24,064 nucleotides of DNA from a virus. The DNA lies in the IMG/VR virus record IMGVR_UViG_3300033153_003499, positions 1 to 24,064 of that record, one strand, 5' to 3'. The position numbers and the translations under genes are program-made. The notes below the pieces were generated by a model. That model did not search any database. It had not been told where the DNA came from and was given only the letters and a program-made list of their open reading frames with translations. Positions 6,463 to 13,961 of this stretch are shown here, piece after piece (position 1 is the stretch's first letter; each line of letters opens with the position of its first letter).

Positions 6463-7998
6463 CTATTCGTGAACATTGGTTAGAACGCTTGAGCTGTTGC
6501 GGTCTATCATGTTCGCATCGTAACGCTCCTCAAACCGCCACAGGTGGTAGTTGTCCTGGAACGCCTTGATGGTCTTAGAGCCAAACACCACAGTCGCACT
6601 ATCGGAATAGCTGACCTTGAACCCCTCGCCCGGCTTCCTGAAGAATACGTAGTTATACGGGTCGATGAAGTAGATGTTACTTACACCCTGACCCGGCGAC
6701 GTAGCTCCAGCAGGCAGGAAGTTGTTGACGTAGATCGGGCGTCCAAACGGCGTTGGGTTCACGCCACTGTCGAATACGCGCCACAGGTAGCTGCCCTGCC
6801 CCGCTGCCGCGCCCGCATTGTCCTGAAGATTACAAATCAGCGTCAATGCCGCGTCATTCATAATCCACACGTTGCGGTTGCGGTAGTTCTGGATAACAGC
6901 ACGATTGCACCGCTTCACATCGCGCTCCACCAGGCTTGCGCCCGCCTGCGCGATTGTGTTGCTTGCAAGGAACGCTATTGCGCCCAAGCCCGTCGGCTGC
7001 CCGACGCCCGTTCCGGTTGCAACGTGCTGCCATATCCACTGGTTACGGCTGCGTGCAGCAACCTCGACGATATATGCGCCCAGGTTGATAACACTGTCAG
7101 CCAGAAGCTCATCAGTTACAGCACAGATACCCGCGTATTTGTGCAGCGCCCAGTTGAGCGACGTGCCATCCGGCTCGACTTCCGGCTTGGCTGCCGCCTC
7201 GCCAACCCAGCCGTAGCTGAATAGCGAAGTCTCCCAGTCATAGTTGCCGGATGCCTGGGATACCGGAATCGTGCGGAAGATGTTGTGGTAAGTGCCTTCA
7301 TCCTCCATACGCTGGTAAGTCTCCAGGTTTTCGAAATATACCCAGAGCGAGCCAACACCAAAGCCTGAGTTCAGCTCCTTCAGTATGCCCTGGTCTTCGC
7401 CCACGCCCTCGGCGGCATTGCGAAATTCCCGCTTGGACATTACGTTCTTGGCATATTCCGTAGCCAGCCGCACGCATTCACGCTGCTTCTCGCGGTCTTT
7501 GGTCGCCACAGCAAGCGCCCATTCGCCTACAAGCGCAAAGTATGCCTTCTCCTCAGTGGTATACTCGTAGCGCGTGCTCTTGCGCAGGTCGCCATAACCC
7601 GGCTCCGGCATTACGAACCGCTCGTTGCGCACCGACCTCTCATCGCCGTCAAGGAATATCGGCGCAGGCGTGCTTTCCTGCCCCCAATACACCTTTTTGC
7701 TGGTGAGCTGCCGCTCAGTGACCAGCTCACGCTCCAGCGCCTTCTGAATAGCAAAGGGCGCAGCAGGCTTGACCGATACATCCTTCGTCTCCGTCTTGCT
7801 CTCGCCCGGAGTGATGATGTAGGTCTTGCTCTCCTGGCTCTCAGGCTTCAGTTCAGCCGCCAGCGCGTCTACCTTCTCGATAACCGGCTTCACCAGGTCG
7901 GTAAGCTCCTCATTGACGATTTGCTTTACCTCCAGCGGGTCGCTTACCGTTTCCTCGGTTTCCTCGGTTTTCTCGTCCTTCTTTTCCTTTTCGTCCAT
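6463..7998 (-). CDS. Major capsid protein, HK97 fold, with N-terminal scaffolding (delta) region
   Basis: 511 residues. The first 100 or so are highly charged and helical (KKDEKTEETEETVSDPLEV and on) and correspond to the delta/scaffolding domain that the prohead protease removes. The mature part carries the family pattern: an N-arm, the E-loop/P-domain helix region around residues 140-200, then FRTIPVSQASGNYDWET, WALHKYAGICAVTDELLADSV, GTGVGQPTGLGAI and RPIYVNNFLPAG, ending in the A-domain strands FVFRKPGEGF-like and SKTIKAFQDNYHLWRFEERYD. The TGVGQPTGL segment and the 'vtdELLaDS' helix are classic for HK97-like capsids. It is preceded by the protease gene and has a near-perfect ribosome binding site overlapping the protease stop. 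Confidence 0.95.
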   Translation of the reverse strand: MDEKEKKDEKTEETEETVSDPLEVKQIVNEELTDLVKPVIEKVDALAAELKPESQESKTYIITPGESKTETKDVSVKPAAPFAIQKALERELVTERQLTSKKVYWGQESTPAPIFLDGDERSVRNERFVMPEPGYGDLRKSTRYEYTTEEKAYFALVGEWALAVATKDREKQRECVRLATEYAKNVMSKREFRNAAEGVGEDQGILKELNSGFGVGSLWVYFENLETYQRMEDEGTYHNIFRTIPVSQASGNYDWETSLFSYGWVGEAAAKPEVEPDGTSLNWALHKYAGICAVTDELLADSVINLGAYIVEVAARSRNQWIWQHVATGTGVGQPTGLGAIAFLASNTIAQAGASLVERDVKRCNRAVIQNYRNRNVWIMNDAALTLICNLQDNAGAAAGQGSYLWRVFDSGVNPTPFGRPIYVNNFLPAGATSPGQGVSNIYFIDPYNYVFFRKPGEGFKVSYSDSATVVFGSKTIKAFQDNYHLWRFEERYDANMIDRNSSSVLTNVHE

Positions 7999-8003
7999 TA
8001 CAT

Positions 8004-8013
8004 ATCACCTCCT
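8004..8013 (-). promoter_or_regulatory. Near-perfect ribosome binding site of capsid gene
   Basis: The coding strand reads AGGAGGTGAT, five bases before the ATG at 7998. The protease TGA stop (8005-8007) is inside it, so ribosomes ending the protease gene finish on the capsid site. This resembles the site of the major tail protein, another abundant product. Confidence 0.85.
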
Positions 8014-8988
8014 GAATGTATGTAATGTATTGAGTGTATTTAGCAGTTGCCGAACTACCGCCTTGCCCACCTTAGATGCATACTCGCGTATGGTCTCCTT
8101 AGTTAGCAGCTTGGTCTCCTGCCCCTCGCTAAAAAGAATGGCTTTGCCAATGTTGGGATGCGCCTTATACCACGCCTGCGCTTTCGCCTTCGTCCACGCA
8201 GGCTTGGGGAATATCAGGCTTTGCAGTTTCGTCTTGCCGCCCTTCTTTAGCGGCCCCACCGTCGCCTTTACGACCGGCGCTTTCTTCTGCAATGTTATCG
8301 TGCGCAGCCGCACGAACAGGTTAGGGTCGCGCAGCCGGTAGCGGATGGACGTATCAGTTTCGTCCCAGCCGGGCTTGGTGGTTTCAGCCGTGCTTGTAGC
8401 ACTTTTGCCCACAATTGTAGCACTTTCGCCTACATCCTGTTTGATACCCGCCCGTGTTCGCTCATCAGCAAACGTGCAAACGAGACTACCGTCGGCCAGC
8501 GCCTTGCAGACCGTTGGGAATTCAGCACTACGCGCCTGAATAGCAGCATCCAGGTTGGCAGGGATGGACACGACACTTATTTCTATCAACTTGTTGTTGC
8601 GAAAGGTCATACCCTCATCTTCCTTCTCGCTACGTTCCGTTTCGCCCGGCCTGAAGCGATGTGAAGCATATGTGAGTATGCCTTCCTCAATAAGCGTCTT
8701 TATCTCCTGCGCAAATGCGGTCTGTGAAACCCGTGCCTTGAATCGTGACTTGCGCGAGCCTAGCTTTATTTCCATAATGCGACCTATAAGGTAGTCGGTA
8801 TTATGGTTGAATAACAGCACCGGATTGCGCTCAATCTCGCTTAGGTCAAAGTCCTGCTCCACCACATCGCCTTCACGGTCGCGCTTACTGGAGCTAAAAA
8901 CCCCGCTGATAATGCCATATGGGGCATCCTCGGACTTCTCAATCGCAAGTCCGCTTTCCATTGATTTGATTACCATATTTTCGCTCAT
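8005..8988 (-). CDS. Prohead maturation protease (HK97 gp4-like, family S78) with C-terminal extension
   Basis: 327 residues from the ATG that overlaps the portal stop (TAATG). The open frame begins earlier but that part lies inside the portal gene. Residues 1-190 are the protease: YGIISGVFSSSKRDREGDVV, the His-bearing VLLFNHNTDYLIGR, the Ser-bearing segment ILTYASHRFRPGE and the ISVVSIPANLDA strand. Ser and His in these motifs are the expected catalytic residues; the usual 'S-x-GF' reads 'ASHRF' here. The protease cuts the capsid delta region and other prohead parts. The last 110 residues are a separate basic segment (RDPNLFVRLRTITLQKK, KPAWTKAKAQAWYKAHPN) with a Trp/Ala helix motif seen at the end of many phage prohead proteases. 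It may bind a scaffold or substrate. Confidence 0.88.
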   Translation of the reverse strand: MSENMVIKSMESGLAIEKSEDAPYGIISGVFSSSKRDREGDVVEQDFDLSEIERNPVLLFNHNTDYLIGRIMEIKLGSRKSRFKARVSQTAFAQEIKTLIEEGILTYASHRFRPGETERSEKEDEGMTFRNNKLIEISVVSIPANLDAAIQARSAEFPTVCKALADGSLVCTFADERTRAGIKQDVGESATIVGKSATSTAETTKPGWDETDTSIRYRLRDPNLFVRLRTITLQKKAPVVKATVGPLKKGGKTKLQSLIFPKPAWTKAKAQAWYKAHPNIGKAILFSEGQETKLLTKETIREYASKVGKAVVRQLLNTLNTLHTFRR

Positions 8989-11156
8989 TAACTGTTCATC
9001 CTCCTTACGGGCGCTTCGTGGCAGCGGCAGTTGCAATCCTCACCTGGCACGCCCGTCAAGCGCGGCCCCATTGCCGAAATACCCGCTATATTGGGATACG
9101 GCTCGCCTGTAGCCGCAACCTTGCCGCTTATACTGTTATGGAAATCCGTGTTGCGGTGATCTGGCCACGTTACCCATTCGCGCCCCTCCATACCCGCCAG
9201 CCGCCAGCCATCCTGCTGCGCAAGCGTAACAGCCCGCCCCGCTTCCGTGCGTGCAATTGTGGCAGCCCGTGCGGGCGTCATATCAACGAATAGCTCCTTT
9301 ATCCGCCTGCCCATCTCATCACGCCCAATACCCTCAGCCATACCCTGCTGCAATAGCTCACGCAGCTTCTCCGCTGTGGTGCTGTTGATTAACTTGCTGC
9401 GCTCCTCAAGCCCCTTGCCCACAAGCTGCACAGCCCGCACACGCTCGTATATTGCCGTGCCACCTACCTGCTCTATCGCCTCACTGCCGAAATGCATCGT
9501 CATAGCGATTAGCGTTGCAAGCACAGCCTCGCTGTAATATTCATCCTCCTTCTGCAATTCCTGCATAATGGCGTCCGCATCAGCCTGCCGCAAGTCCTTG
9601 CGCGTCCGCAGCGCCTTCAGGATGCGCCCTGACTGCTGAATGAAATACGTTGTTAGCTTCTCCTCCATCAGCCGTATCCAGGGTTCACGCTGCCGGTCTG
9701 CGGCAACCACATACGCATCCCGCTGTGCCTTGCTGGGCAATACAGAGCCGGGGAAGTCTGACGCGGCTGCCGCTGCTTCCCCGACCATCGGCTCTGTATC
9801 TGTTTCTGTCATTGCGGCTTGCGGCTCTTCCTCTGGCTCATTGGACGATGGTGATGGAGGTTGTGGCGATGGTTCTGGTGGCTCGACGCCCACAGGTTTC
9901 TCGCCAGGGGCGTCCTCGACTAATCTCATCTCACGGAAGAGCCGCTCGCCTGCGCCGTCGGGTAGTGGCTCATCCCCGAATTCGGCGCGCATTTCGTCAG
10001 CCGTGTATACAGCCATTGGTATACCAGCCTTGTATTTCTCCAGCTCGAATTCCTTGTCAATGGGAATATCAACGTCAATATCAATGTCTACCTCTAGCGG
10101 CAGCCCGAACTTGGGCAGCACGAACGCCTCCAGCGCATCCCCGAACATCCGCGCCAGCTTCTTTACAGTCTGCGTCTTGAACACGTATTCCATACTTTCC
10201 ATTATGGAGCGGTTGGCATTCTCCACGTAGCCAAACATCTGCTCAGGTACGCCGAATATCGCCGCTATCCGCTTGCGAGCATCCGCACGCCCCGCAAGGA
10301 ACATAAACTGATCCTGTGCAACGTTCACCACCTCGCACTCCAGCCCGCCAGCTAAAACTATCATATTGCCAGCCCTGTCCTTGCCCCTTAGCTGCGCGTT
10401 CCACTTGTGGATTGCTTCCTCAATCTGGTCGCTCGTTAGCTGGACTTTGGACTTCAGGATAATCGGCGGGATGGACTTGTTTTTCAGGAAGCCATACGTG
10501 CTTTGCGCCATTATGTTGTCAAGGTCTACGTCCAGCGCCGCACGCATTAGCACGCTATAGCCGTATATCGTATCGTATGGGTCTGGATACTTCAGATGCG
10601 CCACTTCATTTGGCTTCATCATAATCCCAGCCTGCCCCGGCTTGGTATACTTCCAGCCCGCTATCTTACCCGCCTCGGTAAGCATAACCTCCATCCACTC
10701 ACTGCGTAAAAGCGTTATCTCCTGCACGCGCCCCATCCTGTCATAGCCAAACCACCAGTATGCATTGCCTAGCTGGTCAAGGATGATGCTGGTATTGCGT
10801 ATCAGCTCATATTGCGACGTGAACTCATTCGGGCGCTTGAATACCCTGTAGAACTGCTGCGCCTCAGCAGTGCCCTCAAACGGCTCACCATTGTGCACCA
10901 GCGAATAATCAGCCATTGCCAGCGCATCAGCGCGCTTCTCCTCCAGCACATATACCAGCCCGTGCAGCGCCTTCTTAATCTCTGTATAGTTGGTGGCTTT
11001 CATCGAGGCTTCATATTGCTCCAGCCCGATAATCTGTATCAGCCCGGCAGATGCCTTCACAACCGGCTCCGGCACGTCCACCTTGTTGCCCTTGCGCTGC
11101 CTCAGCCACGTGGACGGCGCATACCATACCCGCTCTGTTGCCTGTGCGCTATCCAA
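8988..11156 (-). CDS. Portal protein fused to MuF/SPP1 gp7-like head morphogenesis domain
   Basis: 722 residues. Residues 1-400 are an HK97/lambda-type portal: QFYRVFKRPNEFTSQYELIR, GNAYWWFGYDRMGRVQEI, HLKYPDPYDTIYGYSVLMRAAL, then the clip/stem region with IFGVPEQMFGYVENANRS. A Pro/Glu-rich linker (about 405-470) follows. Residues 520-722 are a MuF domain with the diagnostic TPARAATIARTEAGRAV motif and a closing CNCRC motif; this domain is normally a separate minor head protein. The TTG start is inferred because a TGA lies four codons upstream in frame and the next start is far downstream. GGGAGG lies 13 bases before it. The gene overlaps the terminase end by eight bases. The portal forms the DNA entry ring of the head. 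Confidence 0.93.
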   Translation of the reverse strand: MDSAQATERVWYAPSTWLRQRKGNKVDVPEPVVKASAGLIQIIGLEQYEASMKATNYTEIKKALHGLVYVLEEKRADALAMADYSLVHNGEPFEGTAEAQQFYRVFKRPNEFTSQYELIRNTSIILDQLGNAYWWFGYDRMGRVQEITLLRSEWMEVMLTEAGKIAGWKYTKPGQAGIMMKPNEVAHLKYPDPYDTIYGYSVLMRAALDVDLDNIMAQSTYGFLKNKSIPPIILKSKVQLTSDQIEEAIHKWNAQLRGKDRAGNMIVLAGGLECEVVNVAQDQFMFLAGRADARKRIAAIFGVPEQMFGYVENANRSIMESMEYVFKTQTVKKLARMFGDALEAFVLPKFGLPLEVDIDIDVDIPIDKEFELEKYKAGIPMAVYTADEMRAEFGDEPLPDGAGERLFREMRLVEDAPGEKPVGVEPPEPSPQPPSPSSNEPEEEPQAAMTETDTEPMVGEAAAAASDFPGSVLPSKAQRDAYVVAADRQREPWIRLMEEKLTTYFIQQSGRILKALRTRKDLRQADADAIMQELQKEDEYYSEAVLATLIAMTMHFGSEAIEQVGGTAIYERVRAVQLVGKGLEERSKLINSTTAEKLRELLQQGMAEGIGRDEMGRRIKELFVDMTPARAATIARTEAGRAVTLAQQDGWRLAGMEGREWVTWPDHRNTDFHNSISGKVAATGEPYPNIAGISAMGPRLTGVPGEDCNCRCHEAPVRRMNS

Positions 11157-12438
11157 TGCCGAAACTCAACCTCCCGCCCGCCGCCAAACGCTGCTGGTAG
11201 CCGTATTCGCTAAGGCATTCGGCGTATACCTCATCGTCGTGGAAGCCCTCTGGCGCTTCATAGCGGATACGCCCGCTTTTGGTCATTGAGAATTCAAATA
11301 TGTCCATCTCGCTCAACAGGTTGTCATCCGCCTTCAGGAACGCTATCTCGCCCTCTGCAATCGCAAGCGTTAGCCCGTTTATCAACACCTGCTTGCTGTC
11401 GCTGGTGAACTTGTAGCCCTCGCAATTTACCCCCCGCTGCAATAGCTGGTCGAACACGGGGTCGCCAACCCCTGTGCTGTCCAGATACATAACGGCGTGG
11501 TTGTATGCCTCACTTACCGCCGCTATGCGTGCAATGATGTAGTTATAGTCCTTGCCGGTGAACCGCTCACGATACCACGTGGAATGGTCAGTGCCCTTTA
11601 TGCGAATAACGGTATAATCACGCACTTTTGCGATGTCCACGCCGCCTACATAGCTCATACCGGCTTCCGGCTTGCGTGCGTAAACGTCCTCGCCAATCTC
11701 GTCAGCCTCAACCGTTGCCAGCTTGCGATGCCCCATAAACACGCCCGCCGCCTCGTCAAGGAACTCTGCACCCACTTCCTGCCGGAACGCCATACTGTCC
11801 TTGCCGCCCAAGTCTTCAGCCAGCATATCTACCGCTTCAGTGGTTATGCGCGGGCTTGTCCAGCTGGGATAGTGAAAGCTCTTGTAGCGCGGCTCATTCG
11901 GGTCGTTGCCCTTGCAGAATAGCCTGTATGTCCAGTGCGTCTTGCCTTTGGGCGTGGTGATTATCAATATGCGTCCGTCAACGTCAAGCGTGCGCGGCAG
12001 TATGTATTCACGCCATACGTCCTCACTGATGCGTGCGGCTTCCTCGACCACGTGGAATGGATGTGAACGCCCCAGCATACTATCAGGGCTTTCAGCACTG
12101 CGCATATCAATCTTTGCGCCGTTTATCAGCTCCCACTCGTGGTCAACCTTGTTATGCCGCCTTATCAGCTCATACGGCAGCTCACGCGCAAGCTCGTCCT
12201 CCGCGATCTTGCTCAACTTGTAATTCGGAACTGTCCACCTCAGCACGTCCTGTGGGTTGCGGCTCGCGCCCGTCTCAATTGCTGTATCTATCAGCCGGTC
12301 AGCTGCTGTGCGGCTCTTGCCCCAGCGTATGCCGCATACCGCTATCGTTATCTTCGCCGGGCAGCGGTATATCTCCTGCTGCGCTGGAAATAACGTTCGC
12401 CGGACTGTAATCGTGCTGTAATCACGCGCTGCCTCCAC
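11149..12438 (-). CDS. terL: Terminase large subunit (packaging ATPase and nuclease)
   Basis: 429 residues, GTG start overlapping the terS stop (TAGTG). The ATPase half has a Walker A CGIRWGKS at residues 35-42, a Walker B HVVEEA at 129-134 with its catalytic Glu, and the coupling motif ITTPKG at 160-165. The nuclease half carries Asp268 (GGVDIAK), Asp320 (YLDSTG) and Asp401/402 (FHDDEVYA), which fit the RNase H-like metal site. Length and layout match terminase_6-type large subunits. The protein docks on the portal, pumps DNA into the prohead and cuts the concatemer. The order terS, terL, portal, protease, capsid is the usual HK97-type one. Confidence 0.95.
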   Translation of the reverse strand: MEAARDYSTITVRRTLFPAQQEIYRCPAKITIAVCGIRWGKSRTAADRLIDTAIETGASRNPQDVLRWTVPNYKLSKIAEDELARELPYELIRRHNKVDHEWELINGAKIDMRSAESPDSMLGRSHPFHVVEEAARISEDVWREYILPRTLDVDGRILIITTPKGKTHWTYRLFCKGNDPNEPRYKSFHYPSWTSPRITTEAVDMLAEDLGGKDSMAFRQEVGAEFLDEAAGVFMGHRKLATVEADEIGEDVYARKPEAGMSYVGGVDIAKVRDYTVIRIKGTDHSTWYRERFTGKDYNYIIARIAAVSEAYNHAVMYLDSTGVGDPVFDQLLQRGVNCEGYKFTSDSKQVLINGLTLAIAEGEIAFLKADDNLLSEMDIFEFSMTKSGRIRYEAPEGFHDDEVYAECLSEYGYQQRLAAGGRLSFGIG

Positions 12439-12920
12439 TAAGCCGTTGCCCCCACTTCGCTGTTTTCGTCCACATCGTCCACAACGGCAAATCCCTCGTG
12501 CCTGATAACTATCTCCCCTATGTGCCGCTGCTCAACCTCTGTGCGCCCGTATGTATGGCTGTAGGCATGCTCCAGTATCCACTGGGCTGCCCTGTAGTCT
12601 TTCGGTGCTGCCTGCTCTATAATCTCCAGTAGCCGCCGCTCTCCTTCTGCACGCGCGCGCGATATGGCTAGCGCCAATTCCTGGTATAGCGTGCCGTCCT
12701 CATCCGCGCGTTGCATCCAGCTATTGAATGTGTTAGTGCGGATACCACAAGCCTGTGCAGCGTGGGACATTGGCATACCGAGCGATACGCCCTTGCAGAT
12801 AGCCTCGATTATCCCCGGTGTTAGCTTGCTCTGCCTGCCCCGCTTGCGTTTTGGCGCGTTGCCGCTACGCTTATTGTGCGTAGCTGCGTCCCCCTTCGGA
12901 CTGGGCTTGTTGTCCGGCAA
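12438..12920 (-). CDS. terS: Terminase small subunit
   Basis: 160 residues from a TTG at 12920. A basic N-terminal tail (KRKRGRQSK) precedes a helix-turn-helix, GMPMSHAAQACGIRTNTFNSWMQRAD (about residues 48-74), typical of small terminases that recognise the packaging site. The following helix AISRARAEGERRLLEIIEQAAPKDYRAAQWILEHAY is the ring-forming region common in this family, and the C-terminus is acidic. The start is uncertain: no Shine-Dalgarno sequence precedes the TTG, and a promoter candidate ends only a few bases before it. A transcript from that promoter would be nearly leaderless, so read-through from upstream or a later start is possible. No other ATG or GTG occurs before residue 48. 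Confidence 0.88.
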   Translation of the reverse strand: MPDNKPSPKGDAATHNKRSGNAPKRKRGRQSKLTPGIIEAICKGVSLGMPMSHAAQACGIRTNTFNSWMQRADEDGTLYQELALAISRARAEGERRLLEIIEQAAPKDYRAAQWILEHAYSHTYGRTEVEQRHIGEIVIRHEGFAVVDDVDENSEVGATA

Positions 12921-12928
12921 CTGCTATT

Positions 12929-12957
12929 AGTATACCACAGAACGAGGGGTCATACAA
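12929..12957 (-). promoter_or_regulatory. Promoter candidate for the packaging/structural genes
   Basis: On the minus strand TTGTAT (12952-12957), a 17-base spacer and TATACT (12929-12934), preceded by TGG as an extended -10. This fits a housekeeping sigma70-type promoter. It lies across the end of the regulator gene and immediately before terS, so initiation would fall within a few bases of the terS TTG. Confidence 0.55.
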
Positions 12958-13431
12958 CTAGCGCAGAGGGTGTTTCCGCAAATGCGCTTGGAGTGCCTTG
13001 TAGCGTTCCTTGTTGCGTGCGCGCTGAAGTGCCTTGCGGCATTCTGCCGTCCGTGTGCATATTTGATGCTTACCATACGTGGGACGCTTGCAAATGAGAC
13101 AGGGCTTGTATTCAACATGATTGGTCTTGGGTGGTGGCGCTTTGGGTTCTGCATCAACCAGAATGTAGCGGCGATAGAAATGCGGATTGAGCTTCAGTAA
13201 TCCGCGTTCCAACGCAGTGCGCAAAATGTTTCCGCACTGCGCCCGCGATAATCCCATTTCTTTTGCAAGGTCTGTAGCTCGTATGCCATAAGGATATTTC
13301 GGCATCAACGCGGCAATCAGTTCGCTTCGGTCAATCTGGCGAATAGTAGTAATGTGACAACCGCGCGCCTTCCGCTTTCCTTCAAACAAGCTCTTAGTTG
13401 TAGTTATCAAGCGTGCTATTAGTCCCACCAT
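12958..13431 (-). CDS. Winged-helix regulator with C-terminal zinc-binding motif
   Basis: 157 residues. An N-terminal basic segment is followed by a helix-turn-helix/winged helix (PYGIRATDLAKEMGLSRAQCGNILRTALERGLL, residues about 47-79). A Pro-rich linker leads to a zinc-finger-like motif PCLICKRPTYGKHQICTRTAECRKALQ (C-x2-C-x9-C-x5-C, with a His just inside the third Cys) and a basic helix. The motif resembles the short Cys4 segment seen in many phage and actinobacterial small proteins. It probably binds DNA, and may regulate late genes since it sits directly before the terS promoter; that role is inference. The ribosome binding site GGAGG lies two bases before the first ATG and five before a following GTG (13428), so the GTG may be the real start. 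It is a single gene under its own promoter candidate. Confidence 0.75.
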   Translation of the reverse strand: MVGLIARLITTTKSLFEGKRKARGCHITTIRQIDRSELIAALMPKYPYGIRATDLAKEMGLSRAQCGNILRTALERGLLKLNPHFYRRYILVDAEPKAPPPKTNHVEYKPCLICKRPTYGKHQICTRTAECRKALQRARNKERYKALQAHLRKHPLR

Positions 13432-13443
13432 TGCCTCCAGTCG

Positions 13444-13472
13444 ATTTTACCACAAAACGCGCAAATATGCAA
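13444..13472 (-). promoter_or_regulatory. Promoter candidate for the winged-helix regulator
   Basis: On the minus strand TTGCAT (13467-13472), a 17-base spacer and TAAAAT (13444-13449) preceded by TGG, again an extended -10. It lies in a 68-base gap between two genes. The expected transcript start falls near the ribosome binding site, so the leader would be very short. Confidence 0.55.
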
Positions 13473-13499
13473 CGGGCTATGGGGAATGCAGTCTCCGTA

Positions 13500-13961
13500 T
13501 CATTGTATCATATCATTGAATAATTCCAAAGCCCGCTCGCCCACAGCCCAGGGTTCAAGCGCCTGCTCCAGGCTCTTCCCCTTCGCAATACTCGTGGAGA
13601 GCATTATCGCCGCGTATAGCGTGCAATCCGCGAAGTTGTCAGGGTCTAGCCCGGCTGCCCGCACAGCGTTGAAATGTATCGGATGCAATTGTAGTAACCC
13701 CCGCTCGCCCGCATCGCCCACAGCATCAGGGTCAAACGTGCTTTCATATCGCGCGATTGCAAGGAGTAGCTTGTAGTTTGCAGGCTCGCTCAGGTTCGCG
13801 TTGTAGCTGGCGAATACCAGCTCCTTTGCCACCGCCCGCGCGTCCACTTCGGCGTTTATCGAGTGAATGAATTGCTCCGCCAGCAGGATTTTGCCGTTCA
13901 TCACAGGATCGGGCGGTGTTGTGATTGAGAATATCAGTAATGCAAGTAAGAATAACCTCAT
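13500..13961 (-). CDS. Lytic transglycosylase-like endolysin with N-terminal signal
   Basis: 153 residues. The first 15-16 form a hydrophobic segment (RLFLLALLIFSI) that looks like a signal peptide or release-type signal anchor, so the enzyme would act in the periplasm or cell wall. The catalytic core reads LLLAIARYESTFDPDAVG with the expected general-acid Glu at residue 73, then GERGLLQLHP, then the helix YAAIMLSTSIAKGKSLEQALEPWAVG, where the family usually has 'N...A..YL..L....W..A...YN.G'. This matches the SLT/goose-lysozyme-like group, which cleaves peptidoglycan between MurNAc and GlcNAc. The ATG overlaps the methyltransferase stop, with GAGGTGA as ribosome binding site. The most likely role is host lysis; a tail-associated enzyme is less likely from its position. 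Confidence 0.82.
   Translation of the reverse strand: MRLFLLALLIFSITTPPDPVMNGKILLAEQFIHSINAEVDARAVAKELVFASYNANLSEPANYKLLLAIARYESTFDPDAVGDAGERGLLQLHPIHFNAVRAAGLDPDNFADCTLYAAIMLSTSIAKGKSLEQALEPWAVGERALELFNDMIQ

Noticed and set aside
12649-12663. Alternating purine-pyrimidine run (ACGCGCGCGCG) as possible Z-DNA or a control element
   Set aside because: It is within the terS coding sequence, encodes a normal Ala/Arg helix, and is short; no supporting context.
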